Assembly (NCBI RefSeq): GCF_027497215.1
Contig: NZ_CP114904.1
Coordinates: 3,928,001 to 3,992,000 of the forward strand
Length of the DNA stretch: 64,000 bases
Source: Micromonospora sp. WMMD812
GTDB taxonomy: Bacteria; Actinomycetota; Actinomycetes; Mycobacteriales; Micromonosporaceae
Direction of reading: 5' to 3'
In this document: positions 33,060 to 41,246 of the stretch, piece after piece
How positions within the stretch are numbered: position 1 is the stretch's first letter
Layout of the letters: each line of letters begins with the position of its first letter
Made by a program: the position numbers and the translations under genes
The notes under the pieces: model-generated
What the model was told of the DNA's origin: nothing
The model's input: the letters and a program-made list of their open reading frames with translations, nothing else
Databases searched by the model: none

Positions 33060-33546
33060 GACCGGCGGGGCGTGGGCCGCGCGGAAAAGTCACACCGGCC
33101 ACAACCGAGGGGAGACGCAATGAGCGGCGGGGCCCTCCCCGGCACCCGCCGCCCACGCTCTGATGTGAAAGATTCTGCCGTACGCGCGTCCTGTCCCAAC
33201 AGAGACCGCGGTCACATTTATGATTTCGTAACAATACGCTGCGTTATCAGCGGCGCGCCTGGGAGCGATCTCCGCAGGCCGGATAGCTCCTTGTCAAGCG
33301 TCGCGTCGTCGATTTGCGCCGGCCAATGCCATGGATCCCCTTGGAAGCGCTCCCATCACGATTGGTCACGCAAGTGCGACCTGCATGTGCGTTCCGCAGC
33401 ACCGGACCGTAGGGACGGGGGTCGATGACCGGGCCGCGCCGAACGTCGCCCCGGGTGACACGTTTCACCCCCGCCGAGGTGGGAATGCGATGTGGTCAGC
33501 CCTGGTTCTACGGAACGTAGGTAATCTGCGGTGATCGGAGAGTGCA
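33060..33546. other. Gene-poor stretch between maoC and thioredoxin
   Basis: Nearly 500 bases with lower G/C at the third position of every frame. A frame from ATG 33120 to 33428 has a good ribosome binding site (GGGGAGACGC), but after about 13 codons the codon use becomes unlike the genome, so I do not call it as a gene. The stretch holds two LacI-type palindromes (33260-33273, 33342-33355) and one hairpin GGGTGA-N6-TCACCC (33453-33470). It may be the remains of a deleted gene with its promoter, or a long regulatory leader for thioredoxin. Confidence 0.5.
33260..33355. promoter_or_regulatory. Two LacI-type operator-like palindromes (CebR-like)
   Basis: TGGAAGCGCTCCCA at 33342-33355 differs at one base from the perfect palindrome TGGGAGCGCTCCCA, the known box of the cellobiose repressor CebR in Streptomyces. 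A weaker match TGGGAGCGATCTCC lies at 33260-33273, 82 bases away centre to centre, close to a whole number of helical turns. No sugar transport or cellulase gene is adjacent. Confidence 0.5.
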
Positions 33547-33909
33547 ATGGCAACCGTTGAGCTGACCACGGCGAACTTTGACGAGGTGACCAGCAACGAC
33601 GGCATCGTGCTGGTCGACTTCTGGGCCGACTGGTGTGGCCCGTGTAAGCGGTTCGCCCCGGTCTACGAGCGCTCCTCGGAGAAGCACCCGGACATCGTCT
33701 TCGGCAAGGTCGACACCGAGGCGCAGCAGGCGCTGGGCGCCAAGTTCGACATCCGGTCGATCCCGACGATCATGGCCATCCGGGACGGCGTGATCGTCTT
33801 CGCGCAGCCGGGCGCCCTGCCCGAGTCCGCGCTGGAGAACCTGATCGAGCAGGTCGAGGCGCTCGACATGGATGACGTCCGCAAGCAGCTGGCCGAGCAC
33901 AAGCACTGA
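33547..33909 (+). CDS. Thioredoxin
   Basis: The 120-residue protein has the thioredoxin fold with the active site FWADWCGPCKRF near residues 25-36 and the cis-Pro segment RSIPTIMAIRDG near 76-87. It reduces protein disulphides with electrons from thioredoxin reductase. It is slightly longer than the classical 105-110 residues owing to a charged C-terminal helix (VEALDMDDVRKQLAEHKH). It stands alone, away from trxB; GGAG precedes the ATG, and a strong hairpin closes the transcript. Confidence 0.95.
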   Translation: MATVELTTANFDEVTSNDGIVLVDFWADWCGPCKRFAPVYERSSEKHPDIVFGKVDTEAQQALGAKFDIRSIPTIMAIRDGVIVFAQPGALPESALENLIEQVEALDMDDVRKQLAEHKH

Positions 33910-33933
33910 GCCGGCGCACCACGCACGGCACCC

Positions 33934-33963
33934 ACGGCCGGGCCCCACCAGGGGCCCGGCCGT
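33934..33963 (+). terminator. Strong terminator hairpin after thioredoxin
   Basis: Bases 33934-33946 pair perfectly with 33951-33963 (13 bp, ACGGCCGGG... against ...CCCGGCCGT) around the tetraloop ACCA. It begins 25 bases after the thioredoxin stop. No U-run follows. Confidence 0.75.
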
Positions 33964-34039
33964 CGTCGTACGCGGCAGGCAGGTTTGACCGTCGGACGGA
34001 CCCGGTCAAGGCGGCGTTTCCCGTATCGTCACGATCCTG

Positions 34040-34480
34040 ATGGAGACCTTGACCACTCGCGGGCGGGCCGCCCGGCTCGGCGTCACCGCGCTCGGCTTCG
34101 CCGTGCTCCTCGCCGGCACCCTCTGGGGCACCGACGACGACTTCCCGTTCGGCCCCTTCCGGATGTACTCGACGTCGAACCCTCCGAACGCACCGGCGCC
34201 GGACACCCGGGTGGAGGGTGTGGACGCCACCGGCGCGGTGGTCGGTCTCGGCCAGGAGGCGACCGGCATCCGCCGGGCGGAGATCGAAGGCCAGCAGGAC
34301 CGCTACGCCGGCGACCCGGCGCTGCTCGCCGAGGTTGCCGACGCGTACGCCGAGCGGCACCCCGACGCCCCCGACCTGGTCGAGGTCCGCATCGTGATCC
34401 GCTGGTACGGCATCCGGGAGGGGCGCCCGACCGGCCGCTACACCGACGAGACGGTGGTCCGCTGGCAGGCGGAGCGATGA
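34040..34480 (+). CDS. Small exported/membrane protein paired with an HTTM-like protein
   Basis: The 146-residue protein has one N-terminal hydrophobic helix (LGVTALGFAVLLAGTLWG) and then an extracytoplasmic domain with the conserved FPFGPFRMYSTSN motif. A mixed alpha/beta region follows (VEVRIVIRWYGIREGRPTGRYTDETVV). I do not know a named family, but this motif is typical of proteins encoded just before HTTM or gamma-carboxylase-like membrane proteins in actinobacteria. Its stop overlaps the next start (ATGA, 34477-34480), so the two are made together. Confidence 0.75.
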   Translation: METLTTRGRAARLGVTALGFAVLLAGTLWGTDDDFPFGPFRMYSTSNPPNAPAPDTRVEGVDATGAVVGLGQEATGIRRAEIEGQQDRYAGDPALLAEVADAYAERHPDAPDLVEVRIVIRWYGIREGRPTGRYTDETVVRWQAER

Positions 34481-35607
34481 CCCGCTGGTTGACCGAGCCG
34501 GTGCCCCGCGGCCGGGTGGCCGCCTTCCGCACCCTGATCTACCTGTTCGTCGCGGCCGACCTGGTGGTCTTCACCCCCTGGGTACGCACCCGGGTGAGCG
34601 TGCCCGGCGAGCTCTACCAGCCGCTGCTGGTCGGGCGGCTGCTGCCGCTGCCGACGCCGACCCCGGCGCTGGTGGCGGTGATCTTCTGGGCGCTGCTGGT
34701 GCTCTCCCTGCTCGCGGCCACCGGGCGGGCGCCCCGACTGCTCGGCTGGGCGGTCTGCGCGCTGTACCTCGAGTGGATGATCATCGCGATGAGCTACGGC
34801 AAGGTGGACCACGACCGGGTCGGCCTGCTCGTCGCGCTGGCCGTACTGCCCACCGCCGGGCGGGCGCGGCACGGCGACCCGACCCGTACGGAGGCGGGCG
34901 GCTGGGCGCTGCGGGTCACCCAGATCGCGGTGATCTGCACATACTTCCTGGCCGCCTGGGCGAAGTTGCGGTTCGGCGGCCTCGACTGGCTGACCGGGTC
35001 GGTGCTGGCCCGGGCAATCATCCGGCGCGGCACCGAGCTGGCCGACCTGATCGCCCAGGTGCCGTACCTGTTGATCGTCGCCCAGTTCGGCATCGTCGCC
35101 TTCGAGCTGGCCAGCCCGCTGGTGTTCCTGCTGCCCGAGCGGTGGCGGCTGGCCATGGTGGGCTTCTTCTACTCCTTCCACGTGGTCACCGTCGCGACCA
35201 TCACCATCTCGTTCGCCCCGCACCTGGCGGCGATGGCGAGCTTCCTGCCCCTGGAACGGATCCGCCCGGTCGAGTGGCTGCGCCGGCGCCGTGGCGCCCT
35301 CCCCGGCGGGCCGGCTCAGCGACCGGCTCGCTCCGCGTCAGCGGCCGCCCTCGGCCAACTCGGCGAGCATCCCCTCGCAGCTGCGGACGACCACCTGCGC
35401 GCCGCGCCGCTGGGCCAACCGGAGCAGGGGGTCCTCGGCGCGGTCCCGCCAGCGCCACTGCGCCTCGGCGGCGACCTCCCAGAGCCGCTGCACGCCGGCG
35501 TCGTGCTCGATCCCGAGCCGGGTGGCCAGGCCGACCCCGTCGCCGCCGACCAGGCGCCGCGCCTCCGCCGCGAGTTCGGCGTCGAACCCGAGCCGGGTGT
35601 CCCGTAG
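34477..35607 (+). CDS. HTTM/VKGC-like integral membrane protein
   Basis: The protein has about seven helices in its first 270 residues, including FRTLIYLFVAADLVVF, LLVLSLLAATG and the hallmark VICTYFLAAWAKLRFGG (HTTM/gamma-carboxylase-like YFLAxxAKL). The family contains vitamin-K-dependent gamma-glutamyl carboxylase and bacterial relatives of unknown activity. The frame has no stop where the homology ends (about 35320), but continues to 35607, so the last 90-odd residues lie antisense over the end of the iniC-like gene. That tail (LGQLGEHPLAAADD...) has the composition of a shadow frame. Either the gene truly overlaps by 270 bases or its stop was lost. Confidence 0.7.
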   Translation: MTRWLTEPVPRGRVAAFRTLIYLFVAADLVVFTPWVRTRVSVPGELYQPLLVGRLLPLPTPTPALVAVIFWALLVLSLLAATGRAPRLLGWAVCALYLEWMIIAMSYGKVDHDRVGLLVALAVLPTAGRARHGDPTRTEAGGWALRVTQIAVICTYFLAAWAKLRFGGLDWLTGSVLARAIIRRGTELADLIAQVPYLLIVAQFGIVAFELASPLVFLLPERWRLAMVGFFYSFHVVTVATITISFAPHLAAMASFLPLERIRPVEWLRRRRGALPGGPAQRPARSASAAALGQLGEHPLAAADDHLRAAPLGQPEQGVLGAVPPAPLRLGGDLPEPLHAGVVLDPEPGGQADPVAADQAPRLRREFGVEPEPGVP

Positions 35608-36807
35608 CGCCGCCAGCAGGCGAAGCTCCTGGAACTCGTGGGCGCCGGCGAGGATCTGCTCGACCGTGCCGAGCAGCTCCGCGGTGCCCGGCGCGGGCTC
35701 GGCGCGCAGTAGTTCCTCCACCGCGGCGAGGGCCGAGCGCGACTTGAGCGTGTCCCGCCGGTCGACGAAGAAGCGGCTCACCGACTCGCGCAGCTCGGCC
35801 AGGCCGCTGCGGCGGATCAACTCGGCCGAGAGGGTCGCCCGGCTGTCGCTGCCGGTGCGGACCAGCGTGGTGGCGAGCCGCACCCCGAAAAGGCTGAGCC
35901 GGTCCAGCAGGCCGGCGCGTACCTCGGCGTCCACCGGCACCGGCAGCTCGCCGCGGAGGAACCGGTCGGCGGAGAGCAGGTACGCGTCCAGCTCCGGGCG
36001 GGGGACCGCGGCCAGTTGCGCGACGGCGGCGAAGTCGGACTCGCTGAGCACCCGGCCGGCCAGGCCGATCAGCCCGCTGCACGCCACCACGCCGACGCAG
36101 AGCGCGTTCGCCCGCGGATCGCGGAACTGCCGGCGGGCGAGCTGGCGGGCGGTGAGCAGCGCGTCGATCTTCCCGCCGCCGATCTCGTCCGCGCGGGACC
36201 GCACCATGATCACATTGACCGGGGCGGCCTGCCCGACCGCGCTCTCCCGGCCGGCCTCCAGCATCCGTAGGTCGGTGCCGCGCCCGTCCCGGGTGAGGTA
36301 GAGCACCGCGTCGGCCTCCCGCAGCACCCGGTCCATCACCGGCGACCGGTCCTGCTCGCCGGGACCGCCGACCGCCGGCGTGTCGACCAGGGTCACCTGG
36401 CGCAGGGCCCGGGTGGGCCAGCGCACCACGATGTCGCGCAGCTCGCCGGCCCGCCAGCCGACCAGGTCCACCCGCATCCCGGTCGCCGACCGGACCATCG
36501 CCAGCTCCTGCGGCGGGTGGCTGGACGAGTAACCGGTCGCCCGCGGCTGCGGGCCGTCCTCGTACCAGGTGAAGGCGCCGCTGCCGTCCGCACCGGCGAC
36601 CGGGGCGACCTCCTCACCCATCAGCGCGTTCAGCAGGGTCGACTTGCCGGCGCGCCACGGGCCGGCGATCGCCACCCGGAGCGGCTGTTCCAGTCGCGCC
36701 AGCTGGCCCCGCAGGTGCCCGGTGGCCCGCGGGTCGTCCCGGTAGAGCTGGAGTGCCTGGTGCAGCAGCCCCCACACCGCCTCGTCGAGGCGCAGGCCGA
36801 CGGTCAC
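35338..36807 (-). CDS. iniC: IniC-like dynamin-family GTPase
   Basis: The 489-residue protein starts at GTG 36807, overlapping the stop of the gene before it (GTGA). The GTPase domain shows the P-loop IAGPWRAGKSTLLNAL (about residues 47-62) and the G3 segment VTLVDTPAVGG. Long helices follow that would form the dynamin stalk (ELIRRSGLAELRESVSRFFVDRRD, VEELLRAEPAPGTAELLGTVEQI). It lacks a membrane helix. In mycobacteria IniC is one of two dynamin-like proteins of the cell-wall-stress operon iniBAC; gene order and type are the same here. It would act with the IniA-like protein in membrane remodelling or repair. Confidence 0.78.
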   Translation of the reverse strand: MTVGLRLDEAVWGLLHQALQLYRDDPRATGHLRGQLARLEQPLRVAIAGPWRAGKSTLLNALMGEEVAPVAGADGSGAFTWYEDGPQPRATGYSSSHPPQELAMVRSATGMRVDLVGWRAGELRDIVVRWPTRALRQVTLVDTPAVGGPGEQDRSPVMDRVLREADAVLYLTRDGRGTDLRMLEAGRESAVGQAAPVNVIMVRSRADEIGGGKIDALLTARQLARRQFRDPRANALCVGVVACSGLIGLAGRVLSESDFAAVAQLAAVPRPELDAYLLSADRFLRGELPVPVDAEVRAGLLDRLSLFGVRLATTLVRTGSDSRATLSAELIRRSGLAELRESVSRFFVDRRDTLKSRSALAAVEELLRAEPAPGTAELLGTVEQILAGAHEFQELRLLAALRDTRLGFDAELAAEARRLVGGDGVGLATRLGIEHDAGVQRLWEVAAEAQWRWRDRAEDPLLRLAQRRGAQVVVRSCEGMLAELAEGGR

Positions 36808-38660
36808 GCGCGGGGCTCCAGCGGTGTCGGCGCGGGCCGGGCGCCGGTCAACTGCTGGGCCTGCTCGTAGAGCGCGGCCAACCGCGTCATCTTCACCTTG
36901 ATCTCCCGCTGCCGCTGGTCGCGGACCGCCGCGTCGGTGTCGGCCGCCTGCTTGGCCGTCCGCAGCGACTGGACGATGGCCTCCTGCAACTCGTCGGTCA
37001 GCGCGGTGAAGTGGTCCCGCAGCATCCGCTGCACCTGGCGGGCCGCGTCCCGGCAGTCCTTCGTCATCCGGACGAAGAAGTCGTCCACGTGCCGCTGGAT
37101 GGCCGTCTTCACGGTCGCCTGCCGCCGGCGGAGCAGCTGCTTGCTCTCGTCCCGGATGCTCTTGCCGCCGAACAGCGCGCCCGCGCCGATCGACACCGGG
37201 TTGATCATCGGCATGCCGGCCAGCGTCATCGCCAGGCCGAACATCAGGAGGCCACCGTAGGAGCCCTTCATCCCCGTGATCACCTTCTGGGTGGCGGTGA
37301 ACCGGTCGATGCTCGGCCGCTCGAGCTCCGGCAGCCGGTAAGCGAGATCGTCGGGAACGGTCATGGACCAGGGCGGCAGCACGTCGTAGCCGTACCGGGC
37401 GAAGTTGCCGGCGACCCGGCGTGCGGCGTGATCGCAGCGCTGCGCCAGCCACTCGTGGTTGGCCTCCGCCGCCTCGATCAGGCTGCGGGTCAACCAGTCC
37501 TGGAAGGTGTCCCAGGCGACCAGCGGATCGGCCGTCTCGAACGCGTCGTCGACCGCCCGCAGGATCTGCCGGGTCCGGTCGCGCAGGTCGTACTCGATGT
37601 CGGACAGCAGGTCGGCCATCTCGTCGTTGAGGGTGTTCTGCCAGCGTGTGGAGCACCGTCGCAGCTCGTCCACCTCGCGCTGGGCCGCGTGCAGCCGGGA
37701 CATCGGGCCGGACTGCTCCTCGGCCCGCTGGCTCTCCAGCTCGGCGCGCAGCGGCGCGGCCAACTGCTCCACCACCGTCCGGGCGGTCAGCCCCACCGAG
37801 GCCCGGGCCAGCACGTCGGCCTTGCCGGCGAGGTCGCGCTGGAGCCGGGCGATCAGCGCCGGGAAGCCCGACTCGGCGTTGAGCCCACGGTCGTCGGCGG
37901 CGGCCGCGCGCAGCCGCAGCGACGCCGAGACCGGGATCAGCGCCGCCGGCACACCGGCCTCGGCCAGGTGCCGGCGATTGCGCTCGGCGACCACGCGCCA
38001 GTCCGGCACCAGGTCGATCTTGGTCTGCACCACGACGACGTTCGGGTGTGACCGGGTGACGTGCAGCAGCATGTTCAGCTCGGCCACCGACAGTTCCCGG
38101 GTCGAGTCGGAGACCAGCAGCACGGCGTCCGCGCGGTTCAGCCCGGCGACCGGGACACCGCCGCCCAGCGTGCGCACCTCGTCACTGCCCGGCGTGTCCA
38201 CGAACACCAGTCCGGCGGCGAGCAGCGCGCGCGGGAGTCCGATCTCGACGTACGCCGGGCCACCACCCGGCCGGCGGCCGAGCGTGCCGGCGACGCCGGC
38301 CGCGATCCGGTCCAGCGGCACCGGGGTCCGTTCGGCCGTCACCGGGAGGGCCGTGCCCGCGGACCGGCCGGGGGCGGCCGGCGGCGTCTGGACCACCGCC
38401 ACGGCCGCCGCCTCGGCGTGCCGCACGACGGTCGGCAGCACGGTGGTGCGGCCGTCCCCGACCGGGCAGACCGGCGCGTTGACGATCCCGTTCACCAACT
38501 GGCTCTTGCCCTGGTGCGGCTCGCCGATCACGAGGACGCGCAGCGTCGGATCGAGCAGTTGGGCACGTCGCTGCCGGACGGCCTGGAGCAGGTCGCCGCG
38601 CCCGTGTTCACGGCACGTACGGGCGATCTCGTCGAGAACGTCCAGCCAGATCCCCGCCAT
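36804..38660 (-). CDS. iniA: IniA-like dynamin-family GTPase
   Basis: The 618-residue dynamin-like protein has the P-loop VIGEPHQGKSQLVNGI (about residues 44-59), G2 GRTTVLPT, G3 FVDTPGSDE and G4 VVQTKIDLVPD. A long helical region follows (AQREVDELRRCSTRWQNTLNDEMADLLSDIEYDLRDRT). A hydrophobic paddle, GGLLMFGLAMTLAGMPMINP plus VSIGAGALFGG, could insert into the membrane. This is the layout of mycobacterial IniA, a bacterial dynamin linked to isoniazid tolerance and membrane fission. It overlaps the iniC-like gene by four bases. The start is ATG 38660, or GTG 38663. A strong hairpin separates it from iniB. Confidence 0.82.
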   Translation of the reverse strand: MAGIWLDVLDEIARTCREHGRGDLLQAVRQRRAQLLDPTLRVLVIGEPHQGKSQLVNGIVNAPVCPVGDGRTTVLPTVVRHAEAAAVAVVQTPPAAPGRSAGTALPVTAERTPVPLDRIAAGVAGTLGRRPGGGPAYVEIGLPRALLAAGLVFVDTPGSDEVRTLGGGVPVAGLNRADAVLLVSDSTRELSVAELNMLLHVTRSHPNVVVVQTKIDLVPDWRVVAERNRRHLAEAGVPAALIPVSASLRLRAAAADDRGLNAESGFPALIARLQRDLAGKADVLARASVGLTARTVVEQLAAPLRAELESQRAEEQSGPMSRLHAAQREVDELRRCSTRWQNTLNDEMADLLSDIEYDLRDRTRQILRAVDDAFETADPLVAWDTFQDWLTRSLIEAAEANHEWLAQRCDHAARRVAGNFARYGYDVLPPWSMTVPDDLAYRLPELERPSIDRFTATQKVITGMKGSYGGLLMFGLAMTLAGMPMINPVSIGAGALFGGKSIRDESKQLLRRRQATVKTAIQRHVDDFFVRMTKDCRDAARQVQRMLRDHFTALTDELQEAIVQSLRTAKQAADTDAAVRDQRQREIKVKMTRLAALYEQAQQLTGARPAPTPLEPRA

Positions 38661-38725
38661 CACCGCACCAAGTGTGCTGATTTCAGCGCAATTATCAAGA
38701 GGCAGGAATCCCGGAGACGGGGAAG

Positions 38726-38755
38726 GGCCGGGTCACCGCTATCGGTGACCCGGCC
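38726..38755 (-). terminator. Perfect hairpin between iniB- and iniA-like genes
   Basis: GGCCGGGTCACCG pairs with CGGTGACCCGGCC over 13 bp around a CTAT loop (minus strand ATAG). It begins 24 bases after the iniB-like stop and ends 66 bases before the iniA-like start. It probably ends part of the transcripts, so that IniB is made in excess over the two GTPases. Confidence 0.7.
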
Positions 38756-38778
38756 TCCCCGCTCCGACCGGGCGTCGG

Positions 38779-39672
38779 TCAGAGCAGACCGTCGGTGATG
38801 CCCAGCAGGCCGCCGCCGTGAGACGCGGACGCGTCCCCGTGGACCCCGGCGTCGCCGGTCACCCCGCCGGTGACGCCACCGGTCACGCTGCCCACCGTGC
38901 CGGTGACGCCGGAGAGGACGCCATCCACCTGGTGCGTCACGCCGCCCACCGTGGACGGCACGTCGACCGGGCCGACCGAGCCCGCGTCGCCGCCGTTCAG
39001 GCCGAGCCCGCCCAGGGTGTCGTTCACACCGAGCGAGTCGACGAGGCCGCCGACCTGGCCGGTGGTGCCGGAGAGGGTGCCGCCGAGCAGCCCGTCCGGC
39101 GTGCCGAGCAGGCCGTGGTCGGTGGCGTCGAGAACGGTGTCCGGGGCGCCGACGGCACCGGTCACGTCTCCGACCACCGGGTCGGCGACCGTGTCGACCA
39201 CGCCCACCACGTCGGCGTCGAGGGTGTGCGCGACGTCGTTCACCCCGGTCAGGTCGGTGGCGATCCCGCCCGGCCCGACGCCCACGCCGATCCCCGGCAG
39301 CACCGTCGCGCCGACGGCGACCGCCGTGGGGTCGACGGCGATGGCGCCGAGCACGCCGGCCTTGACGTCCACACCGGAGTAGGTGCTGCTGACCGTGATC
39401 TGCTGCGCCACGCTCTGCAACTGGCCGACCACGTCGGTCGCGTCGTTCACCAGCGGGTCGGCGCCGAGCTGACCCGTCAGCGGGGCGACCGGCGCCAGGC
39501 CGCCGACCGGGGCGTAGTCGACCACCAGCGGCACCACGTCCTGCACGTCGGCGGCGGTGATGTCGGTGAGCCCCGCGGCCTGCAGCGCGCCCTCCGGGTC
39601 GAGGTCGAAGGCCGACCGGGCGTCGGCGTCGGTGAGCAGGTTGAGCACGAAGTCGTGCAGGGTCTGGTCCAT
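38779..39672 (-). CDS. iniB: IniB N-terminal domain protein
   Basis: The first 50 residues (TLHDFVLNLLTDADARSAFDLDPEGALQAAGL then DITAADVQDVVPLV) match the IniB N-terminal domain. The remaining 240 residues are a low-complexity Gly/Val/Asp/Thr region with GGVTGGVTGD-like repeats and no aromatic residues apart from one or two Tyr. There is no signal peptide or helix anchor. In mycobacteria IniB is the first product of the iniBAC operon induced by cell wall inhibitors; its function is not known. It is divergent from the Hsp70-like gene across a 302-base region, and followed by the two dynamin genes. Confidence 0.85.
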   Translation of the reverse strand: MDQTLHDFVLNLLTDADARSAFDLDPEGALQAAGLTDITAADVQDVVPLVVDYAPVGGLAPVAPLTGQLGADPLVNDATDVVGQLQSVAQQITVSSTYSGVDVKAGVLGAIAVDPTAVAVGATVLPGIGVGVGPGGIATDLTGVNDVAHTLDADVVGVVDTVADPVVGDVTGAVGAPDTVLDATDHGLLGTPDGLLGGTLSGTTGQVGGLVDSLGVNDTLGGLGLNGGDAGSVGPVDVPSTVGGVTHQVDGVLSGVTGTVGSVTGGVTGGVTGDAGVHGDASASHGGGLLGITDGLL

Positions 39673-39974
39673 GTGCCGGATCTCCTCGAATGTGGGCGTC
39701 GTCGACCGCCGCTCGTCGACATCGACGCTATGACCCCCGAGCGGCGCCGGTCATCGGGGAACTGCCCGCAACCCACTCCGCTCGGTTAGGGCGTCAACCC
39801 CCTCCGCCGTTAGGGGGACTGGGGGAACCGGGCCGGCCAGATTTAGGGTCTCGATGCCGGAGAGTTCTCTGGTACGAACGTAGGAGCCCACGGGGATTCA
39901 CCGGGGGTGGGCCGTCCGCACGATGGGATACCCGTGGCCCGCGGCCGGCCGACTCGCGGTCGAGGAAGAAGCGA
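39673..39974. promoter_or_regulatory. Divergent promoter region iniB / hsp70-like with TTAGGG repeats
   Basis: This gene-free stretch must hold both divergent promoters. It contains three direct copies of TTAGGG at 39786-39791, 39810-39815 and 39843-39848 (steps of 24 and 33 bases); the first two extend to GTTAGGG, and the second lies in a small hairpin CCCCCT/AGGGGG. Direct rather than inverted repeats would suit the LuxR-type regulator encoded nearby. A strong ribosome binding site (GAGGAAGAAG) precedes the Hsp70-like ATG, and AGGAGAT lies before the iniB start. Confidence 0.5.
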
Positions 39975-41246
39975 ATGCCGTACGTCCTGGGGATAGACAT
40001 CGGAAACACCACCACCGCCGCCACCATGGCCCGGCGGCGGGGGGCGAGCTGGGCACGACCCGAGGTCGTCGCGCTCGACGCCGGTTCGGCGACCCTGCCG
40101 TCGGTGCTGCACCTGGGCACGGACGGCACCCTCGTCGTCGGCGAGTCCGGCGGCGACGACGGCAACCGGACCGCCCGCGGCTTCGTCCGCCGGGTCGGTG
40201 ACGACGTGCCGCTGCTGCTCGCCGGCGAGGCGTGCCCGCCGCAGATGCTCACCGCCGTCCTGGCCACCTGGGTGGTCGAGCGGGTTCACGACCGGGAGGG
40301 CGAGCCGGCCGACGCGGTCGTGGTCAGCCACCCCGCGGGCTGGGGACGGCACCGGCGTGACCTGCTGCACGCCGCCCTGTGGGAGCAGGGGCTGGCTCAC
40401 GTGACGCTGCTGCCGCGTACCGTGACCGTCGCCGAGAGTCACGCGGCCCGGGGCTTCGCCGGCGGCACCGCCGCCGTCTACGCCCTGGGCGGCAACAGCT
40501 TCGAGGCCGCGCTCGTCCGGTGCAACGAACGCGGCCGCTACGAGACCGTCGGTTTCCCGCAGGGGCTGGACTGGATCGGCGGCGCCGACTTCGACGAGGC
40601 GCTGGCCGAACACGTCCGCACCGTGCTCGCCCGGGAGATCGCCGCCGCCGGCCGGCGGGAGACGTACGCCACCCTGCGCGCCCTCCGGCCCGAATGCGAC
40701 CGGGCCAAGCGCGAACTGACCGTCAGCACCGACACCGACGTGCTGCTGACCCTGCCCACCGGGCCGACCCGGGTGCCGGTGAGCCGCGTGCAGTTCGAGG
40801 AGATGATCCGGCCGGCCGTGCAGGCCACCGTGGAGCTGCTGGACCGCACCGTCCGCTCCGCCGGGCTGCGGCCCGCGGAACTCGACGCCGTCCTGCTGAC
40901 CGGCGGGTCCACCCGGATCCCGCTGGTCGGCGAACTCCTCACCGCCGCATTCCCGGTGCCGATCGAGGTGGAGCCCGACCCGCAGCTGACCGCCGCCACG
41001 GGCGCGGCGCTGGCCGCCTGCCAGGTGATGTCACCGCGCCCGCGACCGGCCGCACCGGAGCGCGCGCAGCAACCCGCCGCCGGCCCACGACGCGGCGGCG
41101 CGGCGGTACCCGCGCCACGACGACCCGACCACGACCGACCGGTCCACAGTGAACCCCCACCACGCCCACCGGTCCGCATCACCCCGCTGGACCTGCCGAG
41201 GCCGTCCCGCCTGGCGCTGGCCCGAGGGCGGGGACGCGAAGGATGA
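39975..41246 (+). CDS. Hsp70-like ATPase without substrate-binding domain
   Basis: The 423-residue protein has the actin-like ATPase fold of Hsp70. It shows phosphate motif 1 VLGIDIGNTTTAATM (residues 4-18), phosphate motif 2 region AVYALGGNSFEAAL (about 166-179) and adenosine motif LLTGGSTRIPLVGE (about 309-322). In motif 2 the usual DLGGGTFD is ALGGNSFE, so the first Asp is missing. Only a Pro/Arg-rich tail follows; there is no peptide-binding domain. It therefore is not a normal chaperone and may be a sensor or adaptor. It is the first gene of a run with the regulator and kinase genes; its stop overlaps the next ATG (41243-41246). Confidence 0.82.
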   Translation: MPYVLGIDIGNTTTAATMARRRGASWARPEVVALDAGSATLPSVLHLGTDGTLVVGESGGDDGNRTARGFVRRVGDDVPLLLAGEACPPQMLTAVLATWVVERVHDREGEPADAVVVSHPAGWGRHRRDLLHAALWEQGLAHVTLLPRTVTVAESHAARGFAGGTAAVYALGGNSFEAALVRCNERGRYETVGFPQGLDWIGGADFDEALAEHVRTVLAREIAAAGRRETYATLRALRPECDRAKRELTVSTDTDVLLTLPTGPTRVPVSRVQFEEMIRPAVQATVELLDRTVRSAGLRPAELDAVLLTGGSTRIPLVGELLTAAFPVPIEVEPDPQLTAATGAALAACQVMSPRPRPAAPERAQQPAAGPRRGGAAVPAPRRPDHDRPVHSEPPPRPPVRITPLDLPRPSRLALARGRGREG

